From Nitrosophilus alvini (GTDB lineage: Bacteria > Campylobacterota > Campylobacteria > Campylobacterales > Nitratiruptoraceae): DNA of 64,000 nucleotides. Each line of letters starts with the position of its first letter. The first letter of the stretch is position 1. The DNA is taken from positions 372,001 to 436,000 of the forward strand of contig NZ_AP022847.1 of the NCBI RefSeq assembly GCF_015100395.1. The letters run 5' to 3'. Shown piece by piece: positions 46,065 to 54,588 of this stretch. Both the position numbers and the translations under genes were made by a program. The notes below the pieces were generated by a model that was not told where the DNA came from, made no database searches, and was given only the letters and a program-made list of their open reading frames with translations.

Positions 46065-47326
46065 TTTACAGACTCCATTTTTGCCAAAATGTTTTCTATG
46101 TCCTTATCTATAAGTGTCAGCAGGGTAGATGAGATATTTTCTTCATACTCTTTTCCAAAGTCTGATGAGATGTTTCTTCTTATTCTTTTGATAAATTCCA
46201 TAGCACCAATATTGGGTGTAAGGGGAAGCAGTACGACTACTTTATATCTATTTGAGTTGATAGAGGTATAGAGTGTGTCTATTCCTCTGAGAGATTTCTC
46301 AATATTTGCCGCTATCAGTTCTCCCATGCTGTTGTTCTCATATGCGAATATCACGATACTGCTTTGAGTTTTAAACCTGTTTTTAAGTGCTACTATTTTG
46401 TCAAGTTCTTTTATAAAAACTTCCGGTATTGTGGGGAATTTTTTGTTTAGATAGGAGTAGTCTCTTGCTGTTTCGTATGTATTTATAAAATATGAAAGAA
46501 AAAGGCTTATTGTCAAAAGATTATCTTTGTTTAGATTTAAAAAAGGGATCTCTTTAACAAGAAGAATGCCTTTTACACTGTTTTGACTGGTTACAGCGGG
46601 AATAACTGCAATATATTCTGTATTTTTCATAGCATGTGCAACCGTAAAATATGCCGTTGACTTCTCTTCAAGTGCACTTTTTAGCAGAGGATCATTTATG
46701 TGAAATGGAATGTTCTCTTTGCCTAAAGTAGAAACCGGATTAAAATTCCCCTCTTTATCTTTTATATATAAAGATGCGGACTCTATACCGCAGACTCTTC
46801 CTGTGAGTTTTAAAAACTCTTCGAAATAGTTTTTTTCGTTTTCATAAAGCATCTCTTTTATCTCTTTGAGAGTCTCTCTGATACTCAGAGGTTTAAGTAT
46901 ATAGTTTTTTTCCAGCTGGTCGTGAGAAGTTTTGAGAATGAAAAGGTTTGTTGCGGTCTCTTCCAGTTTTTCTTTCAAATAATCATTTACTTCATCATAC
47001 TCCTGGAGTTTTCTTTTCCAGTAATAATGAAACTCGCTCAATATAAAAGCCATAAGCAGATACATGGAAAATATTTCATAAGGAAACGTCTCGTAAAAAA
47101 TTAAAAGAGATACAGCAAAAATCGTCATACATAGAATTGCCGTACCAAAACCGTAATAGAGTGAAATTATAGAAAGAAGCAGAAGATAGTATGAAAAATG
47201 TTTCTGGAGAAGCAGCGGATCTTCTCGGTTAATATACCATCCTATTGCTATCGATACAGTGCTGATAAGAAAAACTTCAAAATATGACCTAAGCTTCCCG
47301 TTCCCGAAAAAATTTATAAACTTCAT
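46061..47326 (-). CDS. pelD: c-di-GMP receptor PelD
   Basis: A 421-residue protein with four closely spaced N-terminal membrane helices (about 15-110), a coiled linker, a GAF domain (about 165-285: YFEEFLKLTGRVCGIESASLYIKDKEG) and a degenerate GGDEF domain (about 305-415) lacking the catalytic GGDEF loop. The inhibitory-site motif RxxD is kept as RGID (Arg347, Asp350) at the expected position. In P. aeruginosa this motif binds c-di-GMP and turns on Pel synthesis. The protein should therefore make the locus c-di-GMP-dependent. It ends in ATGA overlap with pelE and starts 27 bp after pelC. Confidence 0.92.
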   Translation of the reverse strand: MKFINFFGNGKLRSYFEVFLISTVSIAIGWYINREDPLLLQKHFSYYLLLLSIISLYYGFGTAILCMTIFAVSLLIFYETFPYEIFSMYLLMAFILSEFHYYWKRKLQEYDEVNDYLKEKLEETATNLFILKTSHDQLEKNYILKPLSIRETLKEIKEMLYENEKNYFEEFLKLTGRVCGIESASLYIKDKEGNFNPVSTLGKENIPFHINDPLLKSALEEKSTAYFTVAHAMKNTEYIAVIPAVTSQNSVKGILLVKEIPFLNLNKDNLLTISLFLSYFINTYETARDYSYLNKKFPTIPEVFIKELDKIVALKNRFKTQSSIVIFAYENNSMGELIAANIEKSLRGIDTLYTSINSNRYKVVVLLPLTPNIGAMEFIKRIRRNISSDFGKEYEENISSTLLTLIDKDIENILAKMESVK

Positions 47327-47353
47327 AAAAATTTTTCTTTTTGGTAAAAATAT

Positions 47354-47893
47354 TTAAAAAAAGAGGAAAGATAATTTTTTTCTCTCTTTGTCTCTTTTTA
47401 TCATATCATACGCCATCTCGTTTAGAAGTTCATGTGCTATTGTGCTTACAGACTGATAGCTCCAGCCGGTTTTTGAGGCCACACTTCCCCAGATATATTT
47501 TTTTTGTACAGTATCGTATATTTTAAGTGTTATACTTACTGCAGGTTCACCGTCTATACCGGTTTTGTACCTGTACTCATTTACATACCCAGTTATAATG
47601 TATGCTGTATCATTTTTCTCCATCTTTTTGATCATTTCTCTTATCTCTTTTAAAGTGTAGTCCCTCTCATCGATATCCCACAAACTTCCCTTTATAACAA
47701 GACCGTAGGATTTAAAAACTCCCTCTGCTATTCCGGCGACTCTGTACCCGGCCATGGGTGTCTGTGTAAAATTTGCAAATGGCAAGATTACGAATTTTTC
47801 AGTTTTAGTAATTTTTGGAGCTTCCGTGTTATATACAAGAGAGCAACCACTAAAAAAGAAGAGCATAAGAAAAAATGAAGTAATTCTGAGCAT
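47354..47893 (-). CDS. pelC: Pel outer-membrane lipoprotein PelC
   Basis: A 179-residue lipoprotein with lipobox FSGC (Cys17). PelC signatures are FVILPFANFTQTPMAGYRVAGIAE and EYRYKTGIDGEPAVSITLKIYD followed by WGSVASKTGWS. PelC forms a dodecameric ring with a charged pore at the periplasmic face of the outer membrane and funnels Pel to the PelB porin. The ATG at 47893 follows AAGGAG with 6-nt spacing; a GTG two codons upstream is too near. It is the first gene of the pel operon. Confidence 0.93.
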   Translation of the reverse strand: MLRITSFFLMLFFFSGCSLVYNTEAPKITKTEKFVILPFANFTQTPMAGYRVAGIAEGVFKSYGLVIKGSLWDIDERDYTLKEIREMIKKMEKNDTAYIITGYVNEYRYKTGIDGEPAVSITLKIYDTVQKKYIWGSVASKTGWSYQSVSTIAHELLNEMAYDMIKRDKERKKLSFLFF

Positions 47894-47925
47894 TGTCACT
47901 CCTTTTTGTATTTGTCAAGATTATA
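47893..47925 (-). promoter_or_regulatory. Putative pel operon promoter (-10 and RBS)
   Basis: On the minus strand TATAAT (47925-47920) lies about 27 nt upstream of the pelC ATG, with AAGGAG between. No clear -35 is seen, as is usual for Campylobacterota. The distance implies a leader of about 20 nt, too short for a riboswitch, so c-di-GMP control would act through PelD or on transcription. Confidence 0.5.
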
Positions 47926-47977
47926 TAACACTTATTCTTAATCTATATATCAAAAGAGTGACGACAAGAGTTTTTTT

Positions 47978-48613
47978 CTATTTTTTCAGTATTCTTTTTA
48001 CAGCTTCCGAGCAAAGAGCGAGACCAAAGGAGCCCGTGACGCCCACAAAACTTCCTTTTTCTTTGCATAGAGTAGGTTCAGGACTGAAAAGAGCAGTAAA
48101 ATCACCTTTGAATCCGGCTTTTTTCAGTTCATATCTTATCTTTTTCGCAAAAGGGTCACCGTATGTTTTCCATATAGAAGCGCTTTGAAGTTTTGTCGGG
48201 TCGCATTTTCTTGCAGAGCCTGTAGAGGAAATAAGTTTGTTTGAGACTTTTTTTGCAATTTCAACTTTCGCTTTTACATCGTCTATCGCATCCAAAACAA
48301 GGTCGTATTTTGAAAAATCGAAATTTTCTATCCACTCCTTATCTATTTTGGCATGAATCGCTTTTACACCGGGGTATAGTTTCGAAAGGACCTCCACTTT
48401 TATCTCTCCCACGTTTTCGCTTCCTATCTGTCTGTTCTGGTTAGTGATATCGTATATGTCAAAGTCTACTATGGTTATATCTTTTACGCCGCTTCTGTAA
48501 AGACAGTCAAGACAGAAACTGCCTACTCCTCCTACTCCCAAAAGAAGTATTTTGGCATTTTGAAGCTTTTCAAAGTCATCCTTGAAAAGCATTCTGCATC
48601 TTTGATATCTCAA
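47978..48613 (-). CDS. tcdA: ThiF/MoeB-family E1-like enzyme, probable tRNA t6A dehydratase TcdA
   Basis: About 211 residues. The Rossmann ATP-binding motif is ILLLGVGGVGSFCLDCLYRSGVKDITIVDFD, followed by TNQNRQIGSENVG and DLVLDAIDDVKAK, and near the C-terminus the conserved FVGVTGSFGLALCSEAV. This matches TcdA (CsdL), which cyclises t6A to ct6A at tRNA position 37. Other ThiF-like roles cannot be excluded. A GTG at 48619 is possible, but the TTG at 48613 overlaps the surE stop (TTGA) and has GAGGAG upstream. Confidence 0.82.
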   Translation of the reverse strand: MRYQRCRMLFKDDFEKLQNAKILLLGVGGVGSFCLDCLYRSGVKDITIVDFDIYDITNQNRQIGSENVGEIKVEVLSKLYPGVKAIHAKIDKEWIENFDFSKYDLVLDAIDDVKAKVEIAKKVSNKLISSTGSARKCDPTKLQSASIWKTYGDPFAKKIRYELKKAGFKGDFTALFSPEPTLCKEKGSFVGVTGSFGLALCSEAVKRILKK

Positions 48614-49389
48614 ATCCACTCCTCAAGTTTTTTTATCTCTTCATGTGCCGTAAGATCGGCTTTTATAGGAGTAATCGATACAAAGTTCTGGTTAATTGCC
48701 TCAAAGTCGCACATCCTGTCGTTTGAGGGCTTCCACTCCAAAGGATGAAGACCCAGCCAGTAGTACTCCTCTCCTCGTGGATTTCTGTGAAGATGCGCAT
48801 CGTTTCCGTAGAGTCTGTATCCGGCTTTTGTTATTTTATATCCTTTACACTCTTCAGGTCTTATCGGCGGTATATTGACATTCAAAAATCTTCTGTGCCC
48901 AATGGGAAAGCCTCCATTTAAAATTTTTTCGGCTAATTCTTTTGCAACTTTTTTTGCAAGTTCGTAACCCAACAGTTCGACATCCTGGCATCTGCTTTTG
49001 CATACCTGGCTTATGGCAAAAGAGGGTATGCCGTGCAAAGCAGCTTCCATTGCTGCACTGGCGGTTCCGGAATATGTGATATCTTCTCCCATATTGGCAC
49101 CCTTGTTTATTCCGCTGATAACAAGGTCCGGTTTGACTCCCTCTTTGTATAGCGCATTGAGAGCAAGATATACGCAGTCGCTGGGAGTTCCGTCGTCGAG
49201 TTTGTAGAAGTTGTCGTCAATTTCTATAAATCTAAGAGGTCTGGTAAGCGTCAGACTGTGTCCGCATGCAGATTTTTCTGTAGTCGGAGCGACAATAAGA
49301 ACTTCCCCCATATCTTTCACCGCATCAATCAAGGCTCTAAGTCCCAGAGATTCAAATCCGTCATCATTTGTTATAAATATTTTTTTCAA
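48610..49389 (-). CDS. surE: 5'/3'-nucleotidase SurE
   Basis: A 259-residue metal-dependent phosphatase of nucleoside monophosphates. It begins FITNDDGFESLGLRAL with the metal-binding DD pair. Further motifs are VAPTTEKSACGHSLTLTRPL, DGTPSDCVYLAL, LVISGINKGANMGEDITYSGTASAAMEA and FAISQ. The TTG start has AAAGGAAA 9 nt upstream. A small palindrome GAAACGTTTC lies between site and start. Confidence 0.95.
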   Translation of the reverse strand: MKKIFITNDDGFESLGLRALIDAVKDMGEVLIVAPTTEKSACGHSLTLTRPLRFIEIDDNFYKLDDGTPSDCVYLALNALYKEGVKPDLVISGINKGANMGEDITYSGTASAAMEAALHGIPSFAISQVCKSRCQDVELLGYELAKKVAKELAEKILNGGFPIGHRRFLNVNIPPIRPEECKGYKITKAGYRLYGNDAHLHRNPRGEEYYWLGLHPLEWKPSNDRMCDFEAINQNFVSITPIKADLTAHEEIKKLEEWI

Positions 49390-49452
49390 GAAACGTTTCC
49401 TTTATCGGTTGATGTAACAATTTGCAAGAAGATAAACTTTTTTGGAATTATA

Positions 49453-50376
49453 TCAAAAAGCGCTTCTGCCGAGGAGTGAATTGATGAGAGGAAAGTAGGC
49501 GAATATCAAAATCAAAAAAAGAATCGAAGTTATAAATACAAGAGCAGTGACCTCTTTTGGTTTTGAGTCGTAAAGAGCGGCTAGATTTACGTTTGTAACG
49601 GCAATAGGCATCATTATCTCCATAAACAGAACAGCTTTTGCCAAAGGTTCGATCGGCAGCAGAAAGATAACAAAATAGGCAAAAACGGGAAGGAAAATAA
49701 ACTTTACGCTATTGACTGATATTATAAGTTTTATATTTATCTCTTTTATTTTTACAGCATAGAGATATATGCCGAAAATAAGTAATTGAATGACTATACT
49801 CGCATACGCACCCATCAGAAGCATTTTCTCTATCTGTGGCAAAACTTCTATGTGAAGAACGTTAAAAATAATGGCAAGAATCGCAAACCATAAAATCGGA
49901 AGTCTGAAAATATTTTTGATAGACTCCTTTATGCTGAAATTTCCTCTCGAGTAGAAATATACACCGAATGTATAAACGATAAAAATGTTTGCCAGATTTA
50001 TCATGGTGGTAAATGGGACCGACTCTTCGCCGAAAAGTGCGATTCCCAAAGGGATACCCAAATTTCCGGTATTTCCGACTACGGAAGCTATGATAAAGAT
50101 GGATCGCTCTTTCGGGTCTGAAAAAAGTCTTTTTGAAGCGATCAATAGAAAAATCATTACAGTAATAGTAATCGTCGCAAATGCAGCAGGAGTTGCGATA
50201 AGCGAGAGGTCGATATCTCTTTTCAGGAGTCCCCAAAATGTCAAAAAAGGCTGCAGGATATAGACAGAAATTACAATAAGAGTCTTTTCGTCTATTTTAT
50301 TGCGCAGAAATTTTTTGCTAAAATAGCCAACTAAAATAAAGAAGTAGATTGAAAGCAAAGAGAGTATCGCAGACAA
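49453..50376 (-). CDS. AEC family permease
   Basis: A 307-residue integral membrane protein with about ten helices in two five-helix halves. The opening SIYFFILVGYFSKKFLRNKIDEKTLIVISVYILQPFLTFW and the mid-region VVGNTGNLGIPLGIALFGEESVPF are typical of the auxin efflux carrier/AEC family. Members export malate, other organic acids or amino acids. The substrate here is unknown. The TTG start follows AAAGGTG. It is separated from surE by about 60 bp and is divergent from the beta-propeller gene. Confidence 0.82.
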   Translation of the reverse strand: MSAILSLLSIYFFILVGYFSKKFLRNKIDEKTLIVISVYILQPFLTFWGLLKRDIDLSLIATPAAFATITITVMIFLLIASKRLFSDPKERSIFIIASVVGNTGNLGIPLGIALFGEESVPFTTMINLANIFIVYTFGVYFYSRGNFSIKESIKNIFRLPILWFAILAIIFNVLHIEVLPQIEKMLLMGAYASIVIQLLIFGIYLYAVKIKEINIKLIISVNSVKFIFLPVFAYFVIFLLPIEPLAKAVLFMEIMMPIAVTNVNLAALYDSKPKEVTALVFITSILFLILIFAYFPLINSLLGRSAF

Positions 50377-50460
50377 CTGTCACCTTTTGCTGTTTTGATA
50401 TGCTTATCGTGTGTTTTTTGACGTATATGTCTATTTTATCCAAAAGGATGTTTTAAAAAG

Positions 50461-51258
50461 ATGAAAAAACAAAAAAAGAATACAGCAGAGTTTTCTTCTG
50501 AAACTATTGCTGTAAACAGCAGATATATTGCCATTTCCGATAGGAGCAGATCAACGGTTTTGTTATCTGACTTCAATGGAAATGTGAAATATATAATAGC
50601 AGGATTTGGTACGATTGCATCGCTTCTGTTTGTTAACGAGGATCTTTATATAAGCGATATCAAAGAGGAGAGAGTCATAAGGATAAGTGACAGATTTTCA
50701 AAAAAATCGACGATAACGGATGGCATAAACCGTCCTTTCAATATGGCTTTCAAAGATGGTATTTTATATATAGCAACAGCCGACAATAAAATATTTTCGT
50801 TCAATACACAAAACAGAAAAACGGAGCTTTTCGCCGTTGTGGAAAGCAAAGGCAAAATCCTGATGGCTTTTTTGTCCGATGATCTCTATTTTGCCGATAC
50901 TGAAGGCAGATTGTGTCATATTGAAAACGAAAAGATTGTGATAGATACAGGCGATTTGAAAGCAGGTATCTTTGGCGGGATCGCAGCTGGGCAAGGGGGA
51001 TGCGGAGCCTACAGGGTTTTTATAACGGATATGAAAAAGGGTGAGCTGAAAGTTTTCGACCCCGTATCGAAAGATGTTCGAACAATTTTACAAAATCTCA
51101 AAAATCCAAGAGCGATTGCCAAAAAAGAGTGTGATATCTATATAGCAGAGGAAGGAACGATAGTTCATCTTGACCTAAAAAGCTTTGAAAGAGAAGAACT
51201 CTCTTTAAACTATATCGAAAACTGTAAAATCGTTGAAACAGAACAGGAACTTTTATGA
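50461..51258 (+). CDS. NHL/SMP30-like beta-propeller protein
   Basis: A 265-residue protein without signal peptide or membrane segment. It consists of repeated four-strand blades such as LLFVNEDLYISDIKEERVIRIS, MAFKDGILYIATADNKIFSFN and IAKKECDIYIAEEGTIVHLD, compatible with a six-bladed propeller. No catalytic motif is recognised. It overlaps lpxB by 4 bp (ATGA), which is a conserved-looking coupling, but no role in lipid A synthesis is known for it. Confidence 0.65.
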   Translation: MKKQKKNTAEFSSETIAVNSRYIAISDRSRSTVLLSDFNGNVKYIIAGFGTIASLLFVNEDLYISDIKEERVIRISDRFSKKSTITDGINRPFNMAFKDGILYIATADNKIFSFNTQNRKTELFAVVESKGKILMAFLSDDLYFADTEGRLCHIENEKIVIDTGDLKAGIFGGIAAGQGGCGAYRVFITDMKKGELKVFDPVSKDVRTILQNLKNPRAIAKKECDIYIAEEGTIVHLDLKSFEREELSLNYIENCKIVETEQELL

Positions 51259-52280
51259 AACTTCTTGTATCCGCGCTGGAACCATCTGCAAATATTCACC
51301 TCAAAGAGGTGCTAAAAGAGCTTGGAGACGTGGAGATTTCCGGGATATTTGACGATAGTCTGGGAGAGCCTCTATACTCTTCGAAAGAGTTCGGGGTGAT
51401 GGGTTTTTTGGATGTAATTCCAAAAATAATGAAAGCAAAAGAGGCTATCGATGAGATGGCTTTTTTGGCCGGTGACGTGGATAAAGTACTGCTTATGGAC
51501 TCCCCGGCGTTTAATATTCCTTTGGCAAAAGCGATAAAGAAAAAATATCCCGAAAAAGAGATAACATACTATATCCTTCCGCAGGTATGGGCATGGAAGC
51601 GAAAAAGGGTAAAAGTGGTTGAAGCAAACTGCAACAATCTCGCCTCTATTTTGCCTTTTGAGCCCAAATTTTACAACAAAGCAGTATATGTGGGAAATCC
51701 TCTTTTGGATGAGATAAAGGATGTCAAAAAAAGCGTATCTGAAGATAAAATAACGGCATTTCTGCCCGGAAGCAGAAAAAGCGAGATAAAAAAACTCATG
51801 CCTGTATTCAGAGAGGTTGCGGCAAAGTTGGATGGTGAAAAACTTATTGCCGTACCTTCATATTTTTCAAAAAAAGAGATTGATGAAATATATGGAGATT
51901 TGAGCGGTTTTGAAATTATCACAGATGCTAAAGAGGTACTTTTAAGGAGCAGTTTTGCATATGTGTGCAGCGGAACGGCAACATTGGAAGCTGCTATTAT
52001 AGGAACGCCTTTTGTACTTGTATACAAAGCAAAAGCTATAGATTATATGATTGCAAAAATGTTTGTGAAACTAAAACATGTAGGGCTTGCAAATATCATA
52101 ATGGATTTTTTGAACGAGGAGAGTGTGCATCCTGAACTTTTGCAAGAAGAGGTAAATGTGCAAAACCTACTGAAATATTATAAAGAGCTTGACCGCGAAA
52201 AGTTTCTCGAAAACTCTTTGAGGCTTAGAACTGTTTTGAAGCACGGAAGTGCGAAAAGAGTGGCGGATATGTTGCGGTAG
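51255..52280 (+). CDS. lpxB: Lipid-A-disaccharide synthase
   Basis: A 341-residue GT19 enzyme joining UDP-2,3-diacylglucosamine and lipid X. Family segments are VSALEPSANIHLKEVLKEL (variant of SGEASGD), VLLMDSPAFNIPLAKAIKK, YYILPQVWAWKRKRVK, LPFEPKFY, VGNPLLDEI, FLPGSRKSEIKKLMPVF and CSGTATLEAAIIGTPFVLVYKA. It is shorter than the E. coli enzyme (382) but comparable to other Campylobacterota. Coupled to the propeller gene by ATGA. Confidence 0.94.
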   Translation: MKLLVSALEPSANIHLKEVLKELGDVEISGIFDDSLGEPLYSSKEFGVMGFLDVIPKIMKAKEAIDEMAFLAGDVDKVLLMDSPAFNIPLAKAIKKKYPEKEITYYILPQVWAWKRKRVKVVEANCNNLASILPFEPKFYNKAVYVGNPLLDEIKDVKKSVSEDKITAFLPGSRKSEIKKLMPVFREVAAKLDGEKLIAVPSYFSKKEIDEIYGDLSGFEIITDAKEVLLRSSFAYVCSGTATLEAAIIGTPFVLVYKAKAIDYMIAKMFVKLKHVGLANIIMDFLNEESVHPELLQEEVNVQNLLKYYKELDREKFLENSLRLRTVLKHGSAKRVADMLR

Positions 52281-52301
52281 CAAAAGCCGCTTAAAGTTGG
52301 A

Positions 52302-52315
52302 TATAATTTTATAAT
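52302..52315 (+). promoter_or_regulatory. Putative greA promoter (tandem -10 elements)
   Basis: Two consecutive TATAAT hexamers (52302-52307 and 52310-52315) lie 32-45 bp upstream of the greA start, between the lpxB stop and greA. Confidence 0.5.
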
Positions 52316-52346
52316 GATTTGAAACTTTTTGACACAAGGAGTCAAA

Positions 52347-52835
52347 TTGCAAAAAGAGCCTATGACCGTATTCGGTTACGAAAAACTTCAAAATGAACTT
52401 GAAAGACTTAAAAACGAAAGACCTTTGATAGTAAAAGAGATAGAAAAAGCCAAAGAGCATGGAGATCTCAAAGAGAATGCAGAATATCATGCCGCAAGAG
52501 AAAAACTTGCCTTTACGGATGCAAGGATAGCAGAGATCAGCGACATATTGAGCCGTGCCCAGGTGATAGATCCTTCAAAACTTCCGCATGACAAAGTAAG
52601 TTTCGGTTCTACCGTAAAGCTTATAGATTTGGATGCGGACGAAGAGATAGAATATACGATAGTTGGAGCTAGCGAAAGCAATCCGCAAAAAGGGTTGATA
52701 TCATTCAACTCTCCCTTGGCAAGACAGCTTATAGGCAAAGAAGAGGGTGATGAGGTTACGGTAAAACTACCCAAAGGCGAGATGGACTTTGAAATAGAAG
52801 AGGTTTATTACAAGCCTATTGAGTTTGAAAAGTAA
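52347..52835 (+). CDS. greA: Transcription elongation factor GreA
   Basis: A 162-residue protein: an N-terminal antiparallel coiled coil with [24 protein letters not shown], whose acidic tip (Asp/Glu) activates RNA polymerase transcript cleavage, and a C-terminal FKBP-like domain ending [21 protein letters not shown]. The frame opens at 52329, but the TTG at 52347 follows AAGGAG with good spacing and gives the usual MQKEPMT opening. It rescues backtracked polymerase. Confidence 0.95.
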   Translation: MQKEPMTVFGYEKLQNELERLKNERPLIVKEIEKAKEHGDLKENAEYHAAREKLAFTDARIAEISDILSRAQVIDPSKLPHDKVSFGSTVKLIDLDADEEIEYTIVGASESNPQKGLISFNSPLARQLIGKEEGDEVTVKLPKGEMDFEIEEVYYKPIEFEK

Positions 52836-52870
52836 AAATTTTATCCATTTTTAACAGCGAAAGGATTTTC

Positions 52871-53878
52871 TTGATAAGGTGTGCAATAGTCGGGGCCAGC
52901 GGATATACTGGACTAGAACTTATAAAGATACTCTTAAATCATCCCAAATTTGAAATATCTTATCTCGCTACTAGCGAAGGGGGAGAAGATATCGAGACTA
53001 TGCATCCCGCTTTTAAAGAGGTATTTGCCAAAAGCGTTGAAAAAGCGGATGCCAAAGAGATAGCAAAGAGATGTGATCTGGCATTTTTAGCGCTTCCCCA
53101 TAAAACATCTATGGGATTTGCAAAAGAGTTGCTGGACCTTGGTGTTAGAGTGGTTGATCTTTCTGCTGACTACAGACTGAGCCTGGAAAATTATGAAAAA
53201 TACTACTGCCCCCATATCGATAAAAAGCATTTGAAAGATGCTGTTTACGGGCTTCCCGAGTTTTACAGGCAAAATATCGAGAGTGCGGATCTTGTAGCAA
53301 ATCCCGGATGTTACCCTACGGCTGCGCTTTTAGCGATAGTACCTTTTCTTCCATATCTTGAGAGCTCCCATCCTTTGATAATAGATGCAAAAAGCGGAGT
53401 ATCGGGAGCCGGCAAAAAGTGTACCCAAAAGACCCACTATGTAACGATAAACGAAAATATATTTGCTTACAATCCTATAAAGCATAGACACTCGATAGAG
53501 ATAAAAGAAAAAGCCGCTCTTTTGGCCCAGGAAGACTTTGACGTTACTTTTGTTCCACATCTGCTTCCTATTACAAGGGGTATGCTGGTAAGCTGTTATG
53601 CCACCTTGAAAAAAGAGATAGATGCAAATGAGATTTTGGAAGAGTTTTATGCCGATGAGATATTTGTAAGAGTAAGAGAAACTCTTCCCGATGTAAAATC
53701 GGTATCTGGTACGAACTTTTGCGATATATTTTCAATGGCTAACGGAAAAACTCTTTTTGTATCTTCCGCTATAGACAATCTATTAAGAGGTGCAAGTGCG
53801 CAGGCGGTAGTCAATGCCAACATCATGCACTCATTTCCTGAAGATTTGGGGATACCGAAAATTGCCTATGTCCCTTGA
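52871..53878 (+). CDS. argC: N-acetyl-gamma-glutamyl-phosphate reductase
   Basis: A 335-residue NADPH-dependent enzyme of arginine synthesis. The N-terminus CAIVGASGYTGLELIKIL is the nucleotide-binding motif. LALPHKTSM, DLSADYRL, YGLPEFYR and VANPGCYPTAALLA (catalytic Cys) follow, then KSGVSGAGKK, HRHSIEI and FVPHLLPITRGM. The TTG start (52871) has AAAGGA upstream. The 3' end overlaps the LpxH-like gene by 11 bp. Confidence 0.96.
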   Translation: MIRCAIVGASGYTGLELIKILLNHPKFEISYLATSEGGEDIETMHPAFKEVFAKSVEKADAKEIAKRCDLAFLALPHKTSMGFAKELLDLGVRVVDLSADYRLSLENYEKYYCPHIDKKHLKDAVYGLPEFYRQNIESADLVANPGCYPTAALLAIVPFLPYLESSHPLIIDAKSGVSGAGKKCTQKTHYVTINENIFAYNPIKHRHSIEIKEKAALLAQEDFDVTFVPHLLPITRGMLVSCYATLKKEIDANEILEEFYADEIFVRVRETLPDVKSVSGTNFCDIFSMANGKTLFVSSAIDNLLRGASAQAVVNANIMHSFPEDLGIPKIAYVP

Positions 53879-54578
53879 GTTAAAAGAAGGTGCGCTTTTT
53901 ATATCCGATGCGCATCTGCGCAACAACAATAAAGAGAGACTTAAAACTCTTCTTGAAAAAATAGAAAAAAAAGAGTTCAATCCTTCACAGATTTTCTGGA
54001 TGGGCGATATTTTCGATCTTCTTGTAGCTCCTGTCAGACAAACGGTTGATGAGAATTCAGATATACTCAGGCTGATGGATAAAATTGCTCTAAATATTCA
54101 GTCGTTTTATTTCGAAGGAAATCATGACTTTGCTTTGGAAAAGATTTTCAAAAATATAAAAGTTTTCAAAAGAAGAGAGCAGCCGCAGTATTTCTTTTCG
54201 CAAAAAAAGAGAGTTGCCATCTCTCATGGAGACAGATGGACAACAAAAAGATATGAATTATATATAAACACTATTCAAAATCCATTGGTGCTCAATTTTC
54301 TTTCATTTTTAAACAGAATTTCAAACAATGCTATTGTCAGGAGGATAGAGTGTTACAACAATTCCAAAAATCTCTGCAGAAAAATCGAAAGGTTTGAGAA
54401 AATAATAGAAAAAAGAGCCGTAAACTATAAAGGAGCGGATATTATAATAGAGGGGCATTTTCACCAAAACCGAAGTTTTAAAATTCAAAACAGTCTTTAT
54501 TATAATCTTCCCGCTTTTGTATGCAAAGGGGAGTATGCTGTTTTTGAAAAAGGCGTTTTAAGAATATACAGGCTTTAA
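53868..54578 (+). CDS. lpxH: LpxH-like metallophosphoesterase
   Basis: A 236-residue calcineurin-type phosphoesterase: SDAHL (metal ligands), WMGDIFDLLV, GNHDFAL, ISHGDRW and EGHFHQN in the expected order. The spacing fits UDP-2,3-diacylglucosamine diphosphatase, which makes lipid X for LpxB; lpxB lies 1.6 kb upstream, which agrees with this. An upstream ATG (53814) lies far inside argC, so ATG 53868 is preferred. Another phosphoesterase role is possible. Confidence 0.8.
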   Translation: MSLELKEGALFISDAHLRNNNKERLKTLLEKIEKKEFNPSQIFWMGDIFDLLVAPVRQTVDENSDILRLMDKIALNIQSFYFEGNHDFALEKIFKNIKVFKRREQPQYFFSQKKRVAISHGDRWTTKRYELYINTIQNPLVLNFLSFLNRISNNAIVRRIECYNNSKNLCRKIERFEKIIEKRAVNYKGADIIIEGHFHQNRSFKIQNSLYYNLPAFVCKGEYAVFEKGVLRIYRL

Positions 54579-54588
54579 AGCTATAAAA

